Made by a program: the position numbers and the translations under genes. A stretch of 64,000 nt of DNA from Muribaculaceae bacterium (GTDB taxonomy: Bacteria; Bacteroidota; Bacteroidia; Bacteroidales; Muribaculaceae): NCBI GenBank assembly GCA_017396945.1, contig JAFQKI010000001.1, forward strand, positions 1 to 64,000. Reading direction: 5' to 3'. Shown in pieces: positions 36,706 through 48,233 of this stretch. Below the pieces are notes generated by a model. That model worked only from the letters and a program-made list of their open reading frames with translations, ran no database searches and was not told where the DNA came from. Position 1 is the first letter of the stretch. Each line of letters opens with the position of its first letter.

Positions 36706-36735
36706 CAAAGTTACAAGATAAAATCGACACGACAA
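36706..36735 (-). promoter_or_regulatory. Promoter for uvrA
   Basis: TTG (36735-36733), 19-nt spacer, TAACTTTG (36713-36706) on the minus strand. No LexA-like palindrome is recognised between it and the ATG. Confidence 0.55.
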
Positions 36736-36842
36736 GTTAATGCAAGTTATTTAATGCGTCTTATTAGTTATAACTTATTTGCTATTGGGCTCTACAAAAT
36801 TTAAAATTATTTCAATAAGGAGATAAATCAGGCTTATATATG

Positions 36843-36873
36843 TTGGCAAAATCATATTTTTTTACGAACTTTG
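36843..36873 (+). promoter_or_regulatory. Promoter for pfp
   Basis: TTG (36843-36845), 20-nt spacer and GAACTTTG (36866-36873, one mismatch to TAnnTTTG). The leader to the ATG at 36935 is about 55 nt. Confidence 0.5.
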
Positions 36874-36934
36874 TAGCCTAATTGTGATTTTTAATTTCGA
36901 CATATATATTTCTAACTTATAATTTCAAAATTTA

Positions 36935-38578
36935 ATGAAAAAAAGTGCTTTGCAGAAAGCTCGCGCAGCTTATCAACCCAAGTTGCCCATTGTGCTTACA
37001 AGCGCAGTGAAAGCAGTTGAAGGCAACCCCACTCAATCGGTTGCTGACCAAGAAGATATTCAAAAGTTGTTTCCTAACACTTATGGTCTTCCCGAATTGA
37101 AATTTGAGAAAAACCCCACCCCAACAGCAGGCAAGCCTGTAAATGTAGGTGTAATCCTTTCAGGTGGTCAAGCTCCCGGCGGTCACAACGTGATTAGCGG
37201 CATTTTTGACGGCATCAAAAAAATCCACCGCGATAGCAAACTCTATGGCTTCCTCATGGGGCCCGGTGGTTTTGTTGATCACCAATATGTAGAATTGACC
37301 AGTGCAATCATTGACGAATATCGCAACACCGGTGGTTTTGACATCATCGGTTCAGGTCGTACAAAACTCGAAAAACAAGAGCAATTTGACAAAGGTCTTG
37401 AAATTCTCAAAGAACTCAACATCAAAGCTCTCGTTATCATCGGTGGTGACGACTCTAACACCAATGCCGCAATCCTTGCAGAATACTACAAAAGCATCAA
37501 TGCAGGTGTACAAGTAATCGGTTGCCCCAAAACTATCGATGGAGACTTGAAAAACGGTTTAATCGAAACTTCTTTTGGTTTTGACACCGCGACAAAAGTA
37601 TATTCTGAAGTTATCGGCAACATTCAACGCGACTGTAACTCAGCAAAAAAATACTGGCACTTCATCAAATTGATGGGTCGTTCAGCATCTCACATCGCTC
37701 TTGAATGCGCTCTTCAAACTCAACCCAACGTTTGTATCGTATCGGAAGAAGTTGAAGCTAAAAACATGACTCTTCAAGACGTTGTTGACAATATCGCTTG
37801 CATTGTTGCAAAACGTGCAGAAAAGGGCGACAACTATGGTACAGTACTCATTCCCGAAGGTCTTGTTGAGTTTATCCCCGCAATGAAAGCTCTCATCGCA
37901 GAACTCAACGACTTGCTCGCTCACAATGCAGCTGAATTTGCAGCAACCGAAAACCAACGTCAATACATCATCGACCATCTTTCAGCCGAAAACGCAGCAG
38001 TTTATGCGTCACTCCCTGAAGGTGTGGCTCGTCAGCTCAGCCTTGATCGCGACCCACACGGCAACGTACAAGTTTCACTCATCGAAACTGAAAAATTGCT
38101 TAGCGAAATGGTAGGTCGTCGTCTTGCCGAAATGAAAGCTGAAGGCAAATTCGTTGGTAAATTTGCAGCTCTTCACCACTTCTTTGGTTATGAAGGACGT
38201 TGCGCCGATCCCTCTAACTTTGACGCAGACTACTGCTATGCACTCGGTTTCAATGCCGCATGTCTTATCAATGCAGGTGTAACCGGTTATATGTCATCAG
38301 TTCGCAACTTGACTAAACCTTCAGTTCAATGGGTAGCAGGCGGTATACCCATCACAATGATGATGAACATGGAACGCCGTCATGGTGAAATGAAACCTGT
38401 AATCCAAAAAGCACTCGTTCGTCTTGACGATGCTCCTTTCTTGAAGTTTGCATCAAAACGTGACGAATGGGCTGTAAACACATGCTATGTATATCCCGGT
38501 CCTATCCAATACTTCGGTCCCGCTGAAGTTTGCGACCAACCATCAATGACTCTCAAATACGAGCACCAAGGATTATAA
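36935..38578 (+). CDS. pfp: Diphosphate-fructose-6-phosphate 1-phosphotransferase (PPi-PFK, long form)
   Basis: Reversible glycolytic enzyme using pyrophosphate in place of ATP. The 547-residue length fits the long PPi-PFK class of plants, spirochaetes and Bacteroidetes. Key motifs are [13 protein letters not shown] (about 73-85), [16 protein letters not shown] (about 175; the second Asp excludes ATP) and [11 protein letters not shown], with Lys and Asp as PPi-binding and catalytic residues. The C-terminal fructose-phosphate part includes [13 protein letters not shown]. It ends at a strong rho-independent terminator, and its codon use is that of a highly expressed gene. No ATP-PFK is seen in the window. 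Confidence 0.97.
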   Translation: MKKSALQKARAAYQPKLPIVLTSAVKAVEGNPTQSVADQEDIQKLFPNTYGLPELKFEKNPTPTAGKPVNVGVILSGGQAPGGHNVISGIFDGIKKIHRDSKLYGFLMGPGGFVDHQYVELTSAIIDEYRNTGGFDIIGSGRTKLEKQEQFDKGLEILKELNIKALVIIGGDDSNTNAAILAEYYKSINAGVQVIGCPKTIDGDLKNGLIETSFGFDTATKVYSEVIGNIQRDCNSAKKYWHFIKLMGRSASHIALECALQTQPNVCIVSEEVEAKNMTLQDVVDNIACIVAKRAEKGDNYGTVLIPEGLVEFIPAMKALIAELNDLLAHNAAEFAATENQRQYIIDHLSAENAAVYASLPEGVARQLSLDRDPHGNVQVSLIETEKLLSEMVGRRLAEMKAEGKFVGKFAALHHFFGYEGRCADPSNFDADYCYALGFNAACLINAGVTGYMSSVRNLTKPSVQWVAGGIPITMMMNMERRHGEMKPVIQKALVRLDDAPFLKFASKRDEWAVNTCYVYPGPIQYFGPAEVCDQPSMTLKYEHQGL

Positions 38579-38612
38579 TTCCATAACAAATATACCCTAA
38601 TTCACAGCTTGT

Positions 38613-38652
38613 AAAGCCTGCCAGGGGAGCATCGTCGCTCTCGGCAGGCTTT
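38613..38652 (+). terminator. Rho-independent terminator after pfp
   Basis: A 10-bp perfect stem (AAAGCCTGCC / GGCAGGCTTT) with a 20-nt loop is followed by a T-rich run including seven consecutive T. Confidence 0.85.
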
Positions 38653-38713
38653 TTTCTTATTTAGAAACTCCGTTAAAATTTGTACCGCAAACCTATTTCT
38701 AAATTAATTTCAC

Positions 38714-38721
38714 TAAATTTG
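38714..38721 (+). promoter_or_regulatory. Putative -7 box for the ABC-F gene
   Basis: TAAATTTG, a perfect match to TAnnTTTG, lies 21 nt upstream of the ATG at 38743. No convincing TTTG is at the expected distance. Confidence 0.4.
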
Positions 38722-38742
38722 TAGCTTAATCTTATTGCAACT

Positions 38743-40695
<1,953 letters not shown>

Positions 40696-40742
40696 TTGTA
40701 AAAAATTTTACAACATAAATTACAAACTAAATAATAACTAAG

Positions 40743-42755
40743 ATGAACAAACTGACTTGCGCGGTTTTGTCTATCGCTCTAACATCAACGATAACAATGA
40801 CTGCTGAAACCCCAAAAGGTGTTGACCGTCAAAATTTTGATGAGTCAATACGTCCGCAAGATGATTTCTATCAATATGCTTGCGGTGGTTGGATGAAAGC
40901 CAACCCATTGAAACCCGAATTTTCTCGTTTCGGGACTTTTGATTTGCTTGCCGAAAATACTCGTGAGCAAGTACGAGATCTTGTCGCGACTCTTGATGTA
41001 GCTAACGCCGCGCCTGGATCTATCGCTCAAAAAATCGGTGATTTCTATGCTATGGGCTTAGATAGCGTGCGACTTAACAACGAAGGCGCTACACCCATCA
41101 TGAACGACATTGCTCGCATTAATATCACCCCCAAAGACCAATTAATCGACTTAATGGCCACAATGGTCGGAGTTGATGCGTTTTTCGGAACTGGCGTTGA
41201 TGCCGATATGATGAACTCTGAGATGAACGCCATGTATTGGCAACAAGGCGGACTCGGACTTGGAGATCGGGATTATTATCTCGAAAATACCGACGATGTT
41301 GTCGCAATCCGTGATGCTTACAAGCAATACATCAAAACGATTACCGCTCTCGTTGGTTTTGATGCCACTGCACAACAACGCATTGTCGATAACGTGATGG
41401 AAATTGAGACTGCATTGGCTAAGGCCGCAATGTCTCGCGAAGAATTGCGCAACCCCATTGCAAGCTACAACCCAATGACCATTGCACAACTCGCCGAGCA
41501 ATATCCCAACGTCAACTTCCGTCGCTATTTTGCTTTGCAAGGTATCAACGACATTGAGACTGTGATTATTGGTCAACCTAAATCACTTGCGGCTGTTGAT
41601 AGCATAATGGCGAATGCAACCGAGCAACAACTTCACGACTATATCATGGTTGGCTACATCTCATCGGCAGCAAACTACCTGAGTGATGATTTTATCAATG
41701 CAGGATTTGAACTCAACAAAGTCGTGTCGGGTGTTCAACAATTGCAACCTCGTTGGAAACGCGCACTCGCAATTCCTAATGGATTACTTGGTGAGGCTGT
41801 AGGTCAACTCTATGTTGAAAAATACTTCCCTCAATCATCTAAAGACAAGATGCTTGAACTTGTCAACAATCTCAAAATCGCCCTTGGTCAACACATCGAC
41901 AATCTAACCTGGATGAGCAATACAACCAAAGCTCGCGCTCAAGAAAAACTCGCGACATTCACAGTTAAAATCGGGTTCCCCGACAAATGGCGCGACTACA
42001 CAACTCTCGTTGTTGACCCCTCAAAATCTTATTGGGCAAACGTGCAAGCTGCAATCAAACACAACGTTGATTTCTCTCTTGCCGACTTTGGCAAACCGGT
42101 TGACAAAACACGTTGGTACATGCCCCCGCAAACAGTGAACGCCTACTACAACCCATTGTCAAACGAAATCTGTTTCCCTGCCGGCATTTTACAAGCTCCA
42201 TACTTCAACCCCAATGCCGATGATGCTGAAAACTATGGAGCGATCGGTGTCGTTATCGGACACGAAATGACCCACGGATTTGACGACCAAGGTCGCCAAT
42301 TTGACAAAGACGGCAATTTGATTAATTGGTGGACCGATGCCGATGCTGAAGCGTTCAACGCTCTTGCACAAGTATTGGTAAATCAATTTGATCAAATCAT
42401 TGTTCATGGTGATACTCATGCCAATGGCGCTTTCACCCTCGGTGAAAACATAGCCGACCAAGGCGGATTGCGTGTAGCATTCACAGCCTACCAAAACTCT
42501 CAACAAGGCAAAGAAGTTCAAGTTATTGATGGTTTTACTCCCGAACAACGTTTCTATCTCGCATACGCCAACGTATGGGCTGGCAACATTCGCGATGAAG
42601 AAATTTTGTCTCGCACCAAAACCGACCCTCACTCTCTCGGTCGCTGGCGCGTGAACGCGACATTGCGCAACCTCGAAACATTTTTCAAAGCATTTGATGT
42701 GAAAGAAGGTGACAAGATGTTCCGCCCAATTGATGACCGCGTGGTTATCTGGTAA
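40743..42755 (+). CDS. M13 family metallopeptidase (PepO/neprilysin-like)
   Basis: Zinc endopeptidase of 670 residues. A signal peptide spans about 1-20 (ending ITMTA), so it is probably periplasmic or surface-bound. The substrate-binding N-part starts with the family-typical FDESIRPQDDFYQYACGGW. The catalytic zinc motif HEMTHGFDDQGRQFDKDGN (His, Glu, His) lies at about 505, and the third ligand Glu is in GENIADQGGL (about 560). NAYYNPLSNEICFPAGIL gives the Asn-Ala-Tyr-Tyr substrate loop. It ends VVIW, like many bacterial members. It lies 47 nt after the ABC-F gene and is followed by a strong terminator. Confidence 0.95.
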   Translation: MNKLTCAVLSIALTSTITMTAETPKGVDRQNFDESIRPQDDFYQYACGGWMKANPLKPEFSRFGTFDLLAENTREQVRDLVATLDVANAAPGSIAQKIGDFYAMGLDSVRLNNEGATPIMNDIARINITPKDQLIDLMATMVGVDAFFGTGVDADMMNSEMNAMYWQQGGLGLGDRDYYLENTDDVVAIRDAYKQYIKTITALVGFDATAQQRIVDNVMEIETALAKAAMSREELRNPIASYNPMTIAQLAEQYPNVNFRRYFALQGINDIETVIIGQPKSLAAVDSIMANATEQQLHDYIMVGYISSAANYLSDDFINAGFELNKVVSGVQQLQPRWKRALAIPNGLLGEAVGQLYVEKYFPQSSKDKMLELVNNLKIALGQHIDNLTWMSNTTKARAQEKLATFTVKIGFPDKWRDYTTLVVDPSKSYWANVQAAIKHNVDFSLADFGKPVDKTRWYMPPQTVNAYYNPLSNEICFPAGILQAPYFNPNADDAENYGAIGVVIGHEMTHGFDDQGRQFDKDGNLINWWTDADAEAFNALAQVLVNQFDQIIVHGDTHANGAFTLGENIADQGGLRVAFTAYQNSQQGKEVQVIDGFTPEQRFYLAYANVWAGNIRDEEILSRTKTDPHSLGRWRVNATLRNLETFFKAFDVKEGDKMFRPIDDRVVIW

Positions 42756-42773
42756 CAAAATTTCATCACTCAT

Positions 42774-42810
42774 AAAAAACGCAAGCCGGCATAAACGACT
42801 TGCGTTTTTT
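42774..42810 (+). terminator. Terminator after the M13 peptidase gene
   Basis: A perfect 12-bp stem (AAAAAACGCAAG / CTTGCGTTTTTT) with a 13-nt loop. The prfA -33 element overlaps its T-run. Confidence 0.85.
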
Positions 42811-42840
42811 TGTTGATATAGAAACATTTTCGTAACTTCG
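42809..42840 (+). promoter_or_regulatory. Promoter for prfA
   Basis: TTTG (42809-42812), 20-nt spacer and TAACTTCG (42833-42840, one mismatch). The ATG follows 17 nt later. The -33 box overlaps the upstream terminator tail. Confidence 0.5.
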
Positions 42841-42857
42841 CATAAAATTTAAATTTT

Positions 42858-43967
42858 ATGGCTGATAACTCATTATTGTCTCGCCTTGACGGCATCGAAG
42901 CTCGATTTGAAGAGGTTAGCACTCTGATAACCGACCCAAGCGTTATTGCCGACATGAAACGCTATGTGAGACTAACAAAAGAATACAAAGACTTAGAGAA
43001 ACTAACCAACGCAACTCGTCACTACAAGCAATTGCTTGGCAACATCGAGGAGGCTCGCGAGGTGCTTGAAACCGAAAGTGATGAAGAACTCCGCCAAATG
43101 GCAAAAGAGGAACTAGATGCTGCCGGTGAAGAGATTCCACGATTGGAAGAGGAGATCAAATTGCTGCTTATCCCTGCCGACCCCGAAGATGGGAAAAATG
43201 CCATTCTTGAAATACGCGGCGGCACAGGAGGTGATGAGGCTGCGATATTTGCCGGAGACCTATACAAAATGTATAGCAAATACTGTGAAACAAAAGGCTG
43301 GAGCGTAGCAGTGACAAGTTTCAACGAAGGAGCAGCCGGCGGGTTCAAAGAAATCATCATGGCAGTTAGTGGTGAAAATGTATATGGCACTCTGAAATAT
43401 GAGAGCGGTGTACATCGTGTACAACGTGTTCCGGCGACAGAAACCCAAGGTCGTGTTCACACATCGGCAGCAACAGTGGCAGTACTACCCGAAGCCGAAG
43501 CATTTGATGTGGAAATCAACGAGGGCGAAATTAAATGGGATACATTCCGCTCAGGTGGTGCCGGTGGTCAGAACGTAAACAAGGTAGAATCCGGTGTGCG
43601 TTTGCGCTACCTATGGCGCAACCCCAATACAGGTGAAACCGAAGAGATATTGATTGAATGTACCGAAACACGCGACCAGCCCAAAAACAAAGAGCGCGCA
43701 TTGAGTCGCTTGCGCACATTCATTTACGACAAGGAGCATCAAAAATATATTGATGACATCGCTTCTCGACGCAAGACAATGGTTTCAACCGGTGACCGCT
43801 CGGCAAAAATACGCACCTATAACTACCCTCAAGGTCGCATCACTGATCACCGCATTAATTACACGATTTACAACCTTCAGGCATTTGTCGATGGTGATAT
43901 TCAAGACTGTATAGATCAACTCATCATCGCCGAAAACGCCGAAAAACTTAAAGCAAGCGAATTATAA
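42858..43967 (+). CDS. prfA: Peptide chain release factor 1
   Basis: Recognises UAA and UAG in the ribosomal A site and triggers peptide release. The 369 residues are near the usual size. The N-terminal domain is helical and charged. Stop-codon recognition uses the P-A-T motif in RVQRVPATETQGRVHTSA (about 186-203). The catalytic GGQ lies in SGGAGGQNVNKVESGVRL (about 230-247), where Gln would be N5-methylated by PrmC. The gene has its own promoter, and pyrF starts 18 nt after its stop, so the two are probably co-transcribed. Confidence 0.97.
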   Translation: MADNSLLSRLDGIEARFEEVSTLITDPSVIADMKRYVRLTKEYKDLEKLTNATRHYKQLLGNIEEAREVLETESDEELRQMAKEELDAAGEEIPRLEEEIKLLLIPADPEDGKNAILEIRGGTGGDEAAIFAGDLYKMYSKYCETKGWSVAVTSFNEGAAGGFKEIIMAVSGENVYGTLKYESGVHRVQRVPATETQGRVHTSAATVAVLPEAEAFDVEINEGEIKWDTFRSGGAGGQNVNKVESGVRLRYLWRNPNTGETEEILIECTETRDQPKNKERALSRLRTFIYDKEHQKYIDDIASRRKTMVSTGDRSAKIRTYNYPQGRITDHRINYTIYNLQAFVDGDIQDCIDQLIIAENAEKLKASEL

Positions 43968-43985
43968 TTTTAACGATATAACAGT

Positions 43986-44816
43986 ATGAAACGTAACGAA
44001 TTGGTTGAAAACATCCGTCGCAAAGGTAGTTTCCTATGCGTTGGTCTCGACCCCGACATCAAAAAAATCCCTCAACATCTATTGAATGAGGAAAACCCAT
44101 TGTTTGCGTTCAATAAAGCAATTATCGATGCCACAGCCCCCTACTGCGTGGCATATAAACCCAACCTCGCTTTCTATGAAAGCCTTGGTGTTGAAGGGTG
44201 GATTGCTCTTGAAAAAACCATCAAACATATCAAAGAAAATCACCCCGACCAATTTATTATCGCCGATGCAAAACGTGGCGACATAGGTAATACATCACAA
44301 CTCTATGCTCGCAGTTTCTTTGAGCACCTTGATGTTGACGCGATTACAGTCGCTCCATATATGGGTGAAGACAGCGTTACTCCATTCCTCGGCTATGACG
44401 GCAAATGGGTTATCTTGCTCGCTCTCACATCAAACAAAGGTAGCCATGATTTCCAACTCATTGAAGACACCGAAGGTAAACGTCTCTTTGAGCACGTACT
44501 CACGACTTCGGCACGTTGGGCAAATGAAGAAGAAATGATGTATGTAGTAGGTGCTACTCAAGGTAAAATGTTTGAAGATATTCGCCGAGTATCACCCAAG
44601 AGTTTCTTGCTCGTTCCCGGTGTCGGTGCACAAGGTGGCAGCCTCGAAGAGGTGGCAAAATATGGCATGATCAACGATTGCGGCTTGCTTGTCAACTCTT
44701 CTCGTGGCATCATCTACGCATCACAAGGCGAAGATTTTGCACAAGCAGCTGCCGACGAATCCAAGAAACTTGCCGATGCGATGGCAACACTTTTAAAAGA
44801 GCATAATATTATTTAA
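43986..44816 (+). CDS. pyrF: Orotidine 5'-phosphate decarboxylase, type 2
   Basis: Final step of UMP synthesis. The 276 residues belong to the longer type 2 family: the N-terminus has [20 protein letters not shown], the catalytic Asp-Lys-x-x-Asp-like motif is [19 protein letters not shown] (about 93-111), and the phosphate-binding loop ends in [16 protein letters not shown] and [16 protein letters not shown]. Type 2 enzymes are common in Bacteroidetes. It is immediately downstream of prfA. A promoter for pgk begins 13 nt after its stop. Confidence 0.97.
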   Translation: MKRNELVENIRRKGSFLCVGLDPDIKKIPQHLLNEENPLFAFNKAIIDATAPYCVAYKPNLAFYESLGVEGWIALEKTIKHIKENHPDQFIIADAKRGDIGNTSQLYARSFFEHLDVDAITVAPYMGEDSVTPFLGYDGKWVILLALTSNKGSHDFQLIEDTEGKRLFEHVLTTSARWANEEEMMYVVGATQGKMFEDIRRVSPKSFLLVPGVGAQGGSLEEVAKYGMINDCGLLVNSSRGIIYASQGEDFAQAAADESKKLADAMATLLKEHNII

Positions 44817-44828
44817 GAGTGGTTTTAA

Positions 44829-44858
44829 TTGCCATAAACAAAAAAATAAGTAATTTTG
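44829..44858 (+). promoter_or_regulatory. Promoter for pgk
   Basis: TTG (44829-44831), 19-nt spacer and TAATTTTG (44851-44858) match the Bacteroidetes consensus. The leader is about 55 nt. Confidence 0.55.
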
Positions 44859-44917
44859 TAGTTCAAACGTTGAAATATATAATTACCAAACAATAACAAT
44901 TTAATTTTCCAAAGAAA

Positions 44918-46165
44918 ATGACTATTGACAATTACAAGTTTGCCGGCAAAAAGGCAATCGTGAGAGTTGACTTCAATGTGCCTCTCGATGAAAACGGTAA
45001 AATCACCGACGACACCCGCATCCGCGGTGCACTCCCCACCCTCAAAAAAATTCTTGCTGATGGTGGTAGTCTCATCATCATGTCACACATGGGCAAACCC
45101 AAAGGAAAAGTTAACCCCAAATTCTCACTTTCTCAAATCAAAGAAGCTGTTGCCGCTGCTCTTGGTTGTGAAGTAAAATTTGCCGAAGATTGCGCAAAAG
45201 CGGCTGATGCAGCTGCAGCATTGCAACCCGGAGAAGCTCTATTGCTTGAAAACCTCCGCTTCTATCCCGAAGAAGAAGGCAAACCCGTTGGAATCGATAA
45301 AGAAGACCCTGCATACGAAGACGCTAAAAAAGCGATGAAAGCAAGCCAAAAAGAGTTTGCTAAAACTCTCGCAAGCTATGCTGACTGCTACGTTAACGAC
45401 GCATTCGGTACCGCTCACCGCAAACACGCTTCTACAGCAGTTATCGCCGACTACTTTGATGCCGACAACAAAATGCTTGGTTACTTGATGGAAAAAGAAG
45501 TTAATGCCGTTGACGCTATCCTCAGCGACATCAAACGTCCTTTCACCGCAATCATGGGTGGTTCTAAAGTATCTACCAAAATCGGCATCATCGAAAACCT
45601 TATGGACAAGGTTGACAACCTCATCCTTTGCGGTGGTATGACCTACACATTCGCAAAAGCTCAAGGTGGGAAAATCGGTCTTTCAATCTGCGAAGATGAC
45701 AAACTCGATCTCGCTCTCGACATCATGAAGAAAGCACAAGACAAGGGCGTAAACCTCGTTCTTGGTACCGATTGTGTTGCCGGCGACAAATTCAGCAACG
45801 ATGCCAACACTCAAATCGCTTCGGTAATGGATATTCCTGAAGGTTGGGAAGGCATGGATGCAGGTCCTGAAACTCAAAAAGCATTTGCTGATGCTATCAA
45901 AGGTGCAAAAACCATCCTTTGGAACGGTCCCGCAGGTGTATTTGAATTTGACACTTTCGCAGTAGGTTCAAAAGCTGTTGCCGATGCAATCGTTGAAGCT
46001 ACCGAAAACGGAGCATTCTCACTCGTTGGTGGTGGTGACTCTGTCGCTTGTGTTAACAAATTTGGTCTTGCCGACAAAGTTTCATACGTTTCTACCGGTG
46101 GTGGTGCGCTCCTCGAAGCTATCGAAGGTAAAGTACTTCCCGGTATCGCAGCTATCAAAGGTTAA
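44918..46165 (+). CDS. pgk: Phosphoglycerate kinase
   Basis: Glycolytic ATP-forming step between 1,3-bisphosphoglycerate and 3-phosphoglycerate. The 415 residues have the N-terminal substrate signature [20 protein letters not shown] with [20 protein letters not shown], and [11 protein letters not shown]. The nucleotide domain has [15 protein letters not shown] (about 208) and the hinge/ATP segment [11 protein letters not shown], ending in [15 protein letters not shown] and [14 protein letters not shown]. It is monocistronic, with its own promoter and a strong terminator, and has codon use typical of very highly expressed genes. Confidence 0.98.
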   Translation: MTIDNYKFAGKKAIVRVDFNVPLDENGKITDDTRIRGALPTLKKILADGGSLIIMSHMGKPKGKVNPKFSLSQIKEAVAAALGCEVKFAEDCAKAADAAAALQPGEALLLENLRFYPEEEGKPVGIDKEDPAYEDAKKAMKASQKEFAKTLASYADCYVNDAFGTAHRKHASTAVIADYFDADNKMLGYLMEKEVNAVDAILSDIKRPFTAIMGGSKVSTKIGIIENLMDKVDNLILCGGMTYTFAKAQGGKIGLSICEDDKLDLALDIMKKAQDKGVNLVLGTDCVAGDKFSNDANTQIASVMDIPEGWEGMDAGPETQKAFADAIKGAKTILWNGPAGVFEFDTFAVGSKAVADAIVEATENGAFSLVGGGDSVACVNKFGLADKVSYVSTGGGALLEAIEGKVLPGIAAIKG

Positions 46166-46190
46166 TACAAATTTTCCATAATTTAATATG

Positions 46191-46221
46191 ACGAGGTCTT
46201 GCCCATGTGACAAGACCTCGT
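46191..46221 (+). terminator. Rho-independent terminator after pgk
   Basis: A perfect 11-bp stem (ACGAGGTCTTG / CAAGACCTCGT) with a 9-nt loop and a run of seven T. Confidence 0.9.
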
Positions 46222-46292
46222 TTTTTTGTAGCTGAGAAAAAACAACACAACCACATTTAATGTTATACATATAAATTTAAATTCATTATACT

Positions 46293-46757
46293 ATGAAACG
46301 TTTAATCTACATCTTAGTCGCGGTATTAATCTGTTTTGGCGTTGGATTTACCGCAAGTCTGTTTCAAGCCGACTCACTCAACTCATGGTATCCAACCCTC
46401 ATAAAATCACCACTCACCCCACCCGACTCGGCGTTTCCTATCGCATGGGGAATTATTTATCTGTGCATGGGATTATCATTTGGATTAATTTGGAATAAAC
46501 TCTCGGCAAATCGATTGGGACTTGGCTGGATATTTACATTGCAGCTGATATTGAACTTTGCGTGGAGTTTTATGTTTTTCTATCTCCGCAGTCCGTTAAG
46601 CGGATTTATCAACATTCTACTGCTTGACATTGTAGTCTTGTTTTACATCCTCACCGTCCACCGCATCAACCGCCTATCGGCATGGTTATTTATTCCATAT
46701 ATCCTATGGCTCGCATTTGCTACCTACCTCAACGCCTACATCCTCATCTACAACTAA
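46293..46757 (+). CDS. TspO/MBR family membrane protein
   Basis: Five-helix inner-membrane protein of 154 residues. The family pattern is clear: SWYPTLIKSPLTPPDSAFPI in the first loop, IAWGIIYLCMGLSFGLIW, LQLILNFAWSFMFFYLRSPL and a fifth helix with PYILWLAFATYLNAYI. TspO proteins bind tetrapyrroles and sterols and have been tied to stress and porphyrin handling; no heme genes are in view. Some bacterial members regulate photosynthesis genes, which is not relevant here. The gene stands alone, and a hairpin lies 130 nt downstream. Confidence 0.93.
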   Translation: MKRLIYILVAVLICFGVGFTASLFQADSLNSWYPTLIKSPLTPPDSAFPIAWGIIYLCMGLSFGLIWNKLSANRLGLGWIFTLQLILNFAWSFMFFYLRSPLSGFINILLLDIVVLFYILTVHRINRLSAWLFIPYILWLAFATYLNAYILIYN

Positions 46758-46887
46758 ACATAAAGTGGATTGTTTACCCATATCAGGTTTCGTTACGCGT
46801 CCAAGTCTTTACAGAGTTTTGAGCAATGGAATAGTAACTACAACATCGAAATCATAAGGTATTGGTCTATTGGAGCATGGGAATAAA

Positions 46888-46916
46888 AAGGTCGTGGCGG
46901 GATGCGCCACGACCTT
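46888..46916. terminator. Hairpin between the TspO gene and the broken LRR gene
   Basis: A 12-bp perfect stem (AAGGTCGTGGCG / CGCCACGACCTT) with a 5-nt loop. It may terminate transcription from either side. Confidence 0.65.
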
Positions 46917-46939
46917 AATCTGTATTTTATATCTGTAGG

Positions 46940-47566
46940 TTATTTCACAAACTCTTTACGGGTTGTGCCGTCGCTCATTTTGATGATATTTATACCTTGC
47001 GTGGGTTCTGAGAGCAAACGTCCGTGGAGGTCATAGCGGGCAACCTCAGTGTTATCCCCAAGCACAACTACATTAGACATAGTCATTAGAGTAATCATCT
47101 ACACAACTTTTAGGTACATTTAATATACAATTATTAAAAATAACTCCTAATTGGGAATAAAACCTGAAGGTAAACCGGAGCATTCCTCGAACGCAGTATA
47201 TCCAATCTCAGTTACAGAGTTGCCAATGGTTACGGAGGTCAAACCGGCACAACGTCTGAACGCAAAATCGCCAATTGAGGTCACAGAGTTGGGTATGGCT
47301 ACCGAGGTTAGGTCACGGCATCCATAGAACGCAGAATTAGCAATTGAAGTCACGGTGTAAGTAGTGCCTTCGTAAATGACATTTTCGGGGATAACGATAT
47401 CGCCTGTTTAATAGGCGGGAGAGGATTTCTTGACGACAGCAACAGTGCGGTCTGCTTCCGAAATCACGCTGTAGCTGATGTTGTCAACCTGGAATGCGTT
47501 TGCAACAAAACCGGTTAGCAACAAAACTATGGCTATTGCCGGTTTTAATGGGTAAAATTTCATCAT
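46940..47566 (-). pseudogene. Decayed BspA-like LRR protein gene
   Basis: A minus-strand relic of a secreted LRR protein. From the ATG at 47566 the frame gives a signal peptide (MMKFYPLKPAIAIVLLL...) and the BspA opening FQVDNISYSVISEADRTV. It then hits an in-frame TAA at 47408-47410, right before the conserved TGDIVIPENVIYEGTTYTVT. The same frame resumes through three LRR units (DLTSVAIPNSVTSIGDFAF and similar) to a TAG at 47147-47149. A shifted frame then encodes the repeat cap NNCILNVPKSCVDDYSN. After a further shift, 47086-46940 encodes the sorting tail YDLHGRLLSEPTQGINII. So there is at least one nonsense codon, two frame changes and probably a deletion of the linker. It was once a small paralogue of the LRR gene at 8702-10786. 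Confidence 0.85.
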
Positions 47567-47841
47567 AAGTAAAAAATTATTGTTGTTAATAGATTAATTA
47601 GTATTAGTTAATCGCATATTGCACCAAATAGGGTGCAAATTTACGGATAAAAGGCTGCTTTTTACCCCCCCCTTAAATTTTGTTAATCTCAATTTTGCCG
47701 ATGCAAATTTTTGTAAAATCAGTGTAATTTTTATGTATTTGATAGTATAAAAGTGGTTTTCAGAGCCAACAATCATCCCGATTTCAAACCAATACCATAC
47801 CAACCAAAACCATGTTTTGCGAAGCAATAATTAATTGATAG

Positions 47842-47868
47842 CCGTGTTTTGCCTACGGCAAAGCACGG
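47842..47868. repeat. Hairpin with 3-nt TAC loop
   Basis: A 12-bp stem with one G-U-type mismatch (CCGTGTTTTGCC / GGCAAAGCACGG) and loop TAC. A related but more degenerate hairpin (CCGGGCTTTGCC, TAAA, GGCAAAAACCGG) lies at 47955-47982. They may be two copies of one small palindromic repeat. Confidence 0.55.
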
Positions 47869-47954
47869 TTTTGATAATCAACATAAGGTTGTGATTTTGA
47901 AAGAATCATTAATTAATCAATCTTTTCAGATTGATATTTTTATTTTCATTATTA

Positions 47955-47982
47955 CCGGGCTTTGCCTAAAGGCAAAAACCGG
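47955..47982. repeat. Imperfect hairpin related to the one at 47842
   Basis: Stem CCGGGCTTTGCC / GGCAAAAACCGG with a TAAA loop and two internal mismatches. The TTTGCC/GGCAAA core is shared with the hairpin 100 nt upstream. Confidence 0.45.
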
Positions 47983-48092
47983 CTACCAACAAACCATTGT
48001 TTCACAATGCGCTTTGTTGCAATTGTTGTTCATACCCTCCACCCGACTTTGCGGTACTCTTTCTATCGCAGTTGCGACAATGGAAGAATGTT

Positions 48093-48152
48093 CAGACCCC
48101 CTCGGCTCTTCGAGCCACTCCCCTATTTGCTACGCAAACAAGTGGAGACTGA
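48093..48152 (-). repeat. Intergenic palindromic repeat, copy A (minus orientation)
   Basis: Read on the minus strand the element runs TCTCC-ACT, a hairpin TTTGC-GTA-GCAAA, then GGGGAGT, a hairpin GGCTC-GAA-GAGCC and GAGGGGGTCTG. Copy B at 48185-48233 has the same order of blocks with different stems. The outer blocks match closely, so they look like two inverted copies of one MITE- or REP-like family. Confidence 0.6.
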
Positions 48153-48184
48153 AAAATGTGTAAGTTTATGGTTTGCTGTGCAAT

Positions 48185-48233
48185 CTCCCTCTAAGTTAGA
48201 GGGAGTCCGGCGTAGCCGGGAGGGAGTCTGTCG
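48185..48233 (+). repeat. Intergenic palindromic repeat, copy B (plus orientation)
   Basis: CTCCCTCTAA-G-TTAGAGGGAG forms a perfect 10-bp hairpin, then TCCGGC-GTA-GCCGG forms a second, followed by GAGGGAGTCTG. The second stem differs from that of copy A on both sides while pairing is kept, as expected if the structure matters. It lies 12 nt from the end of the orphan gene at 48245. Confidence 0.6.
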
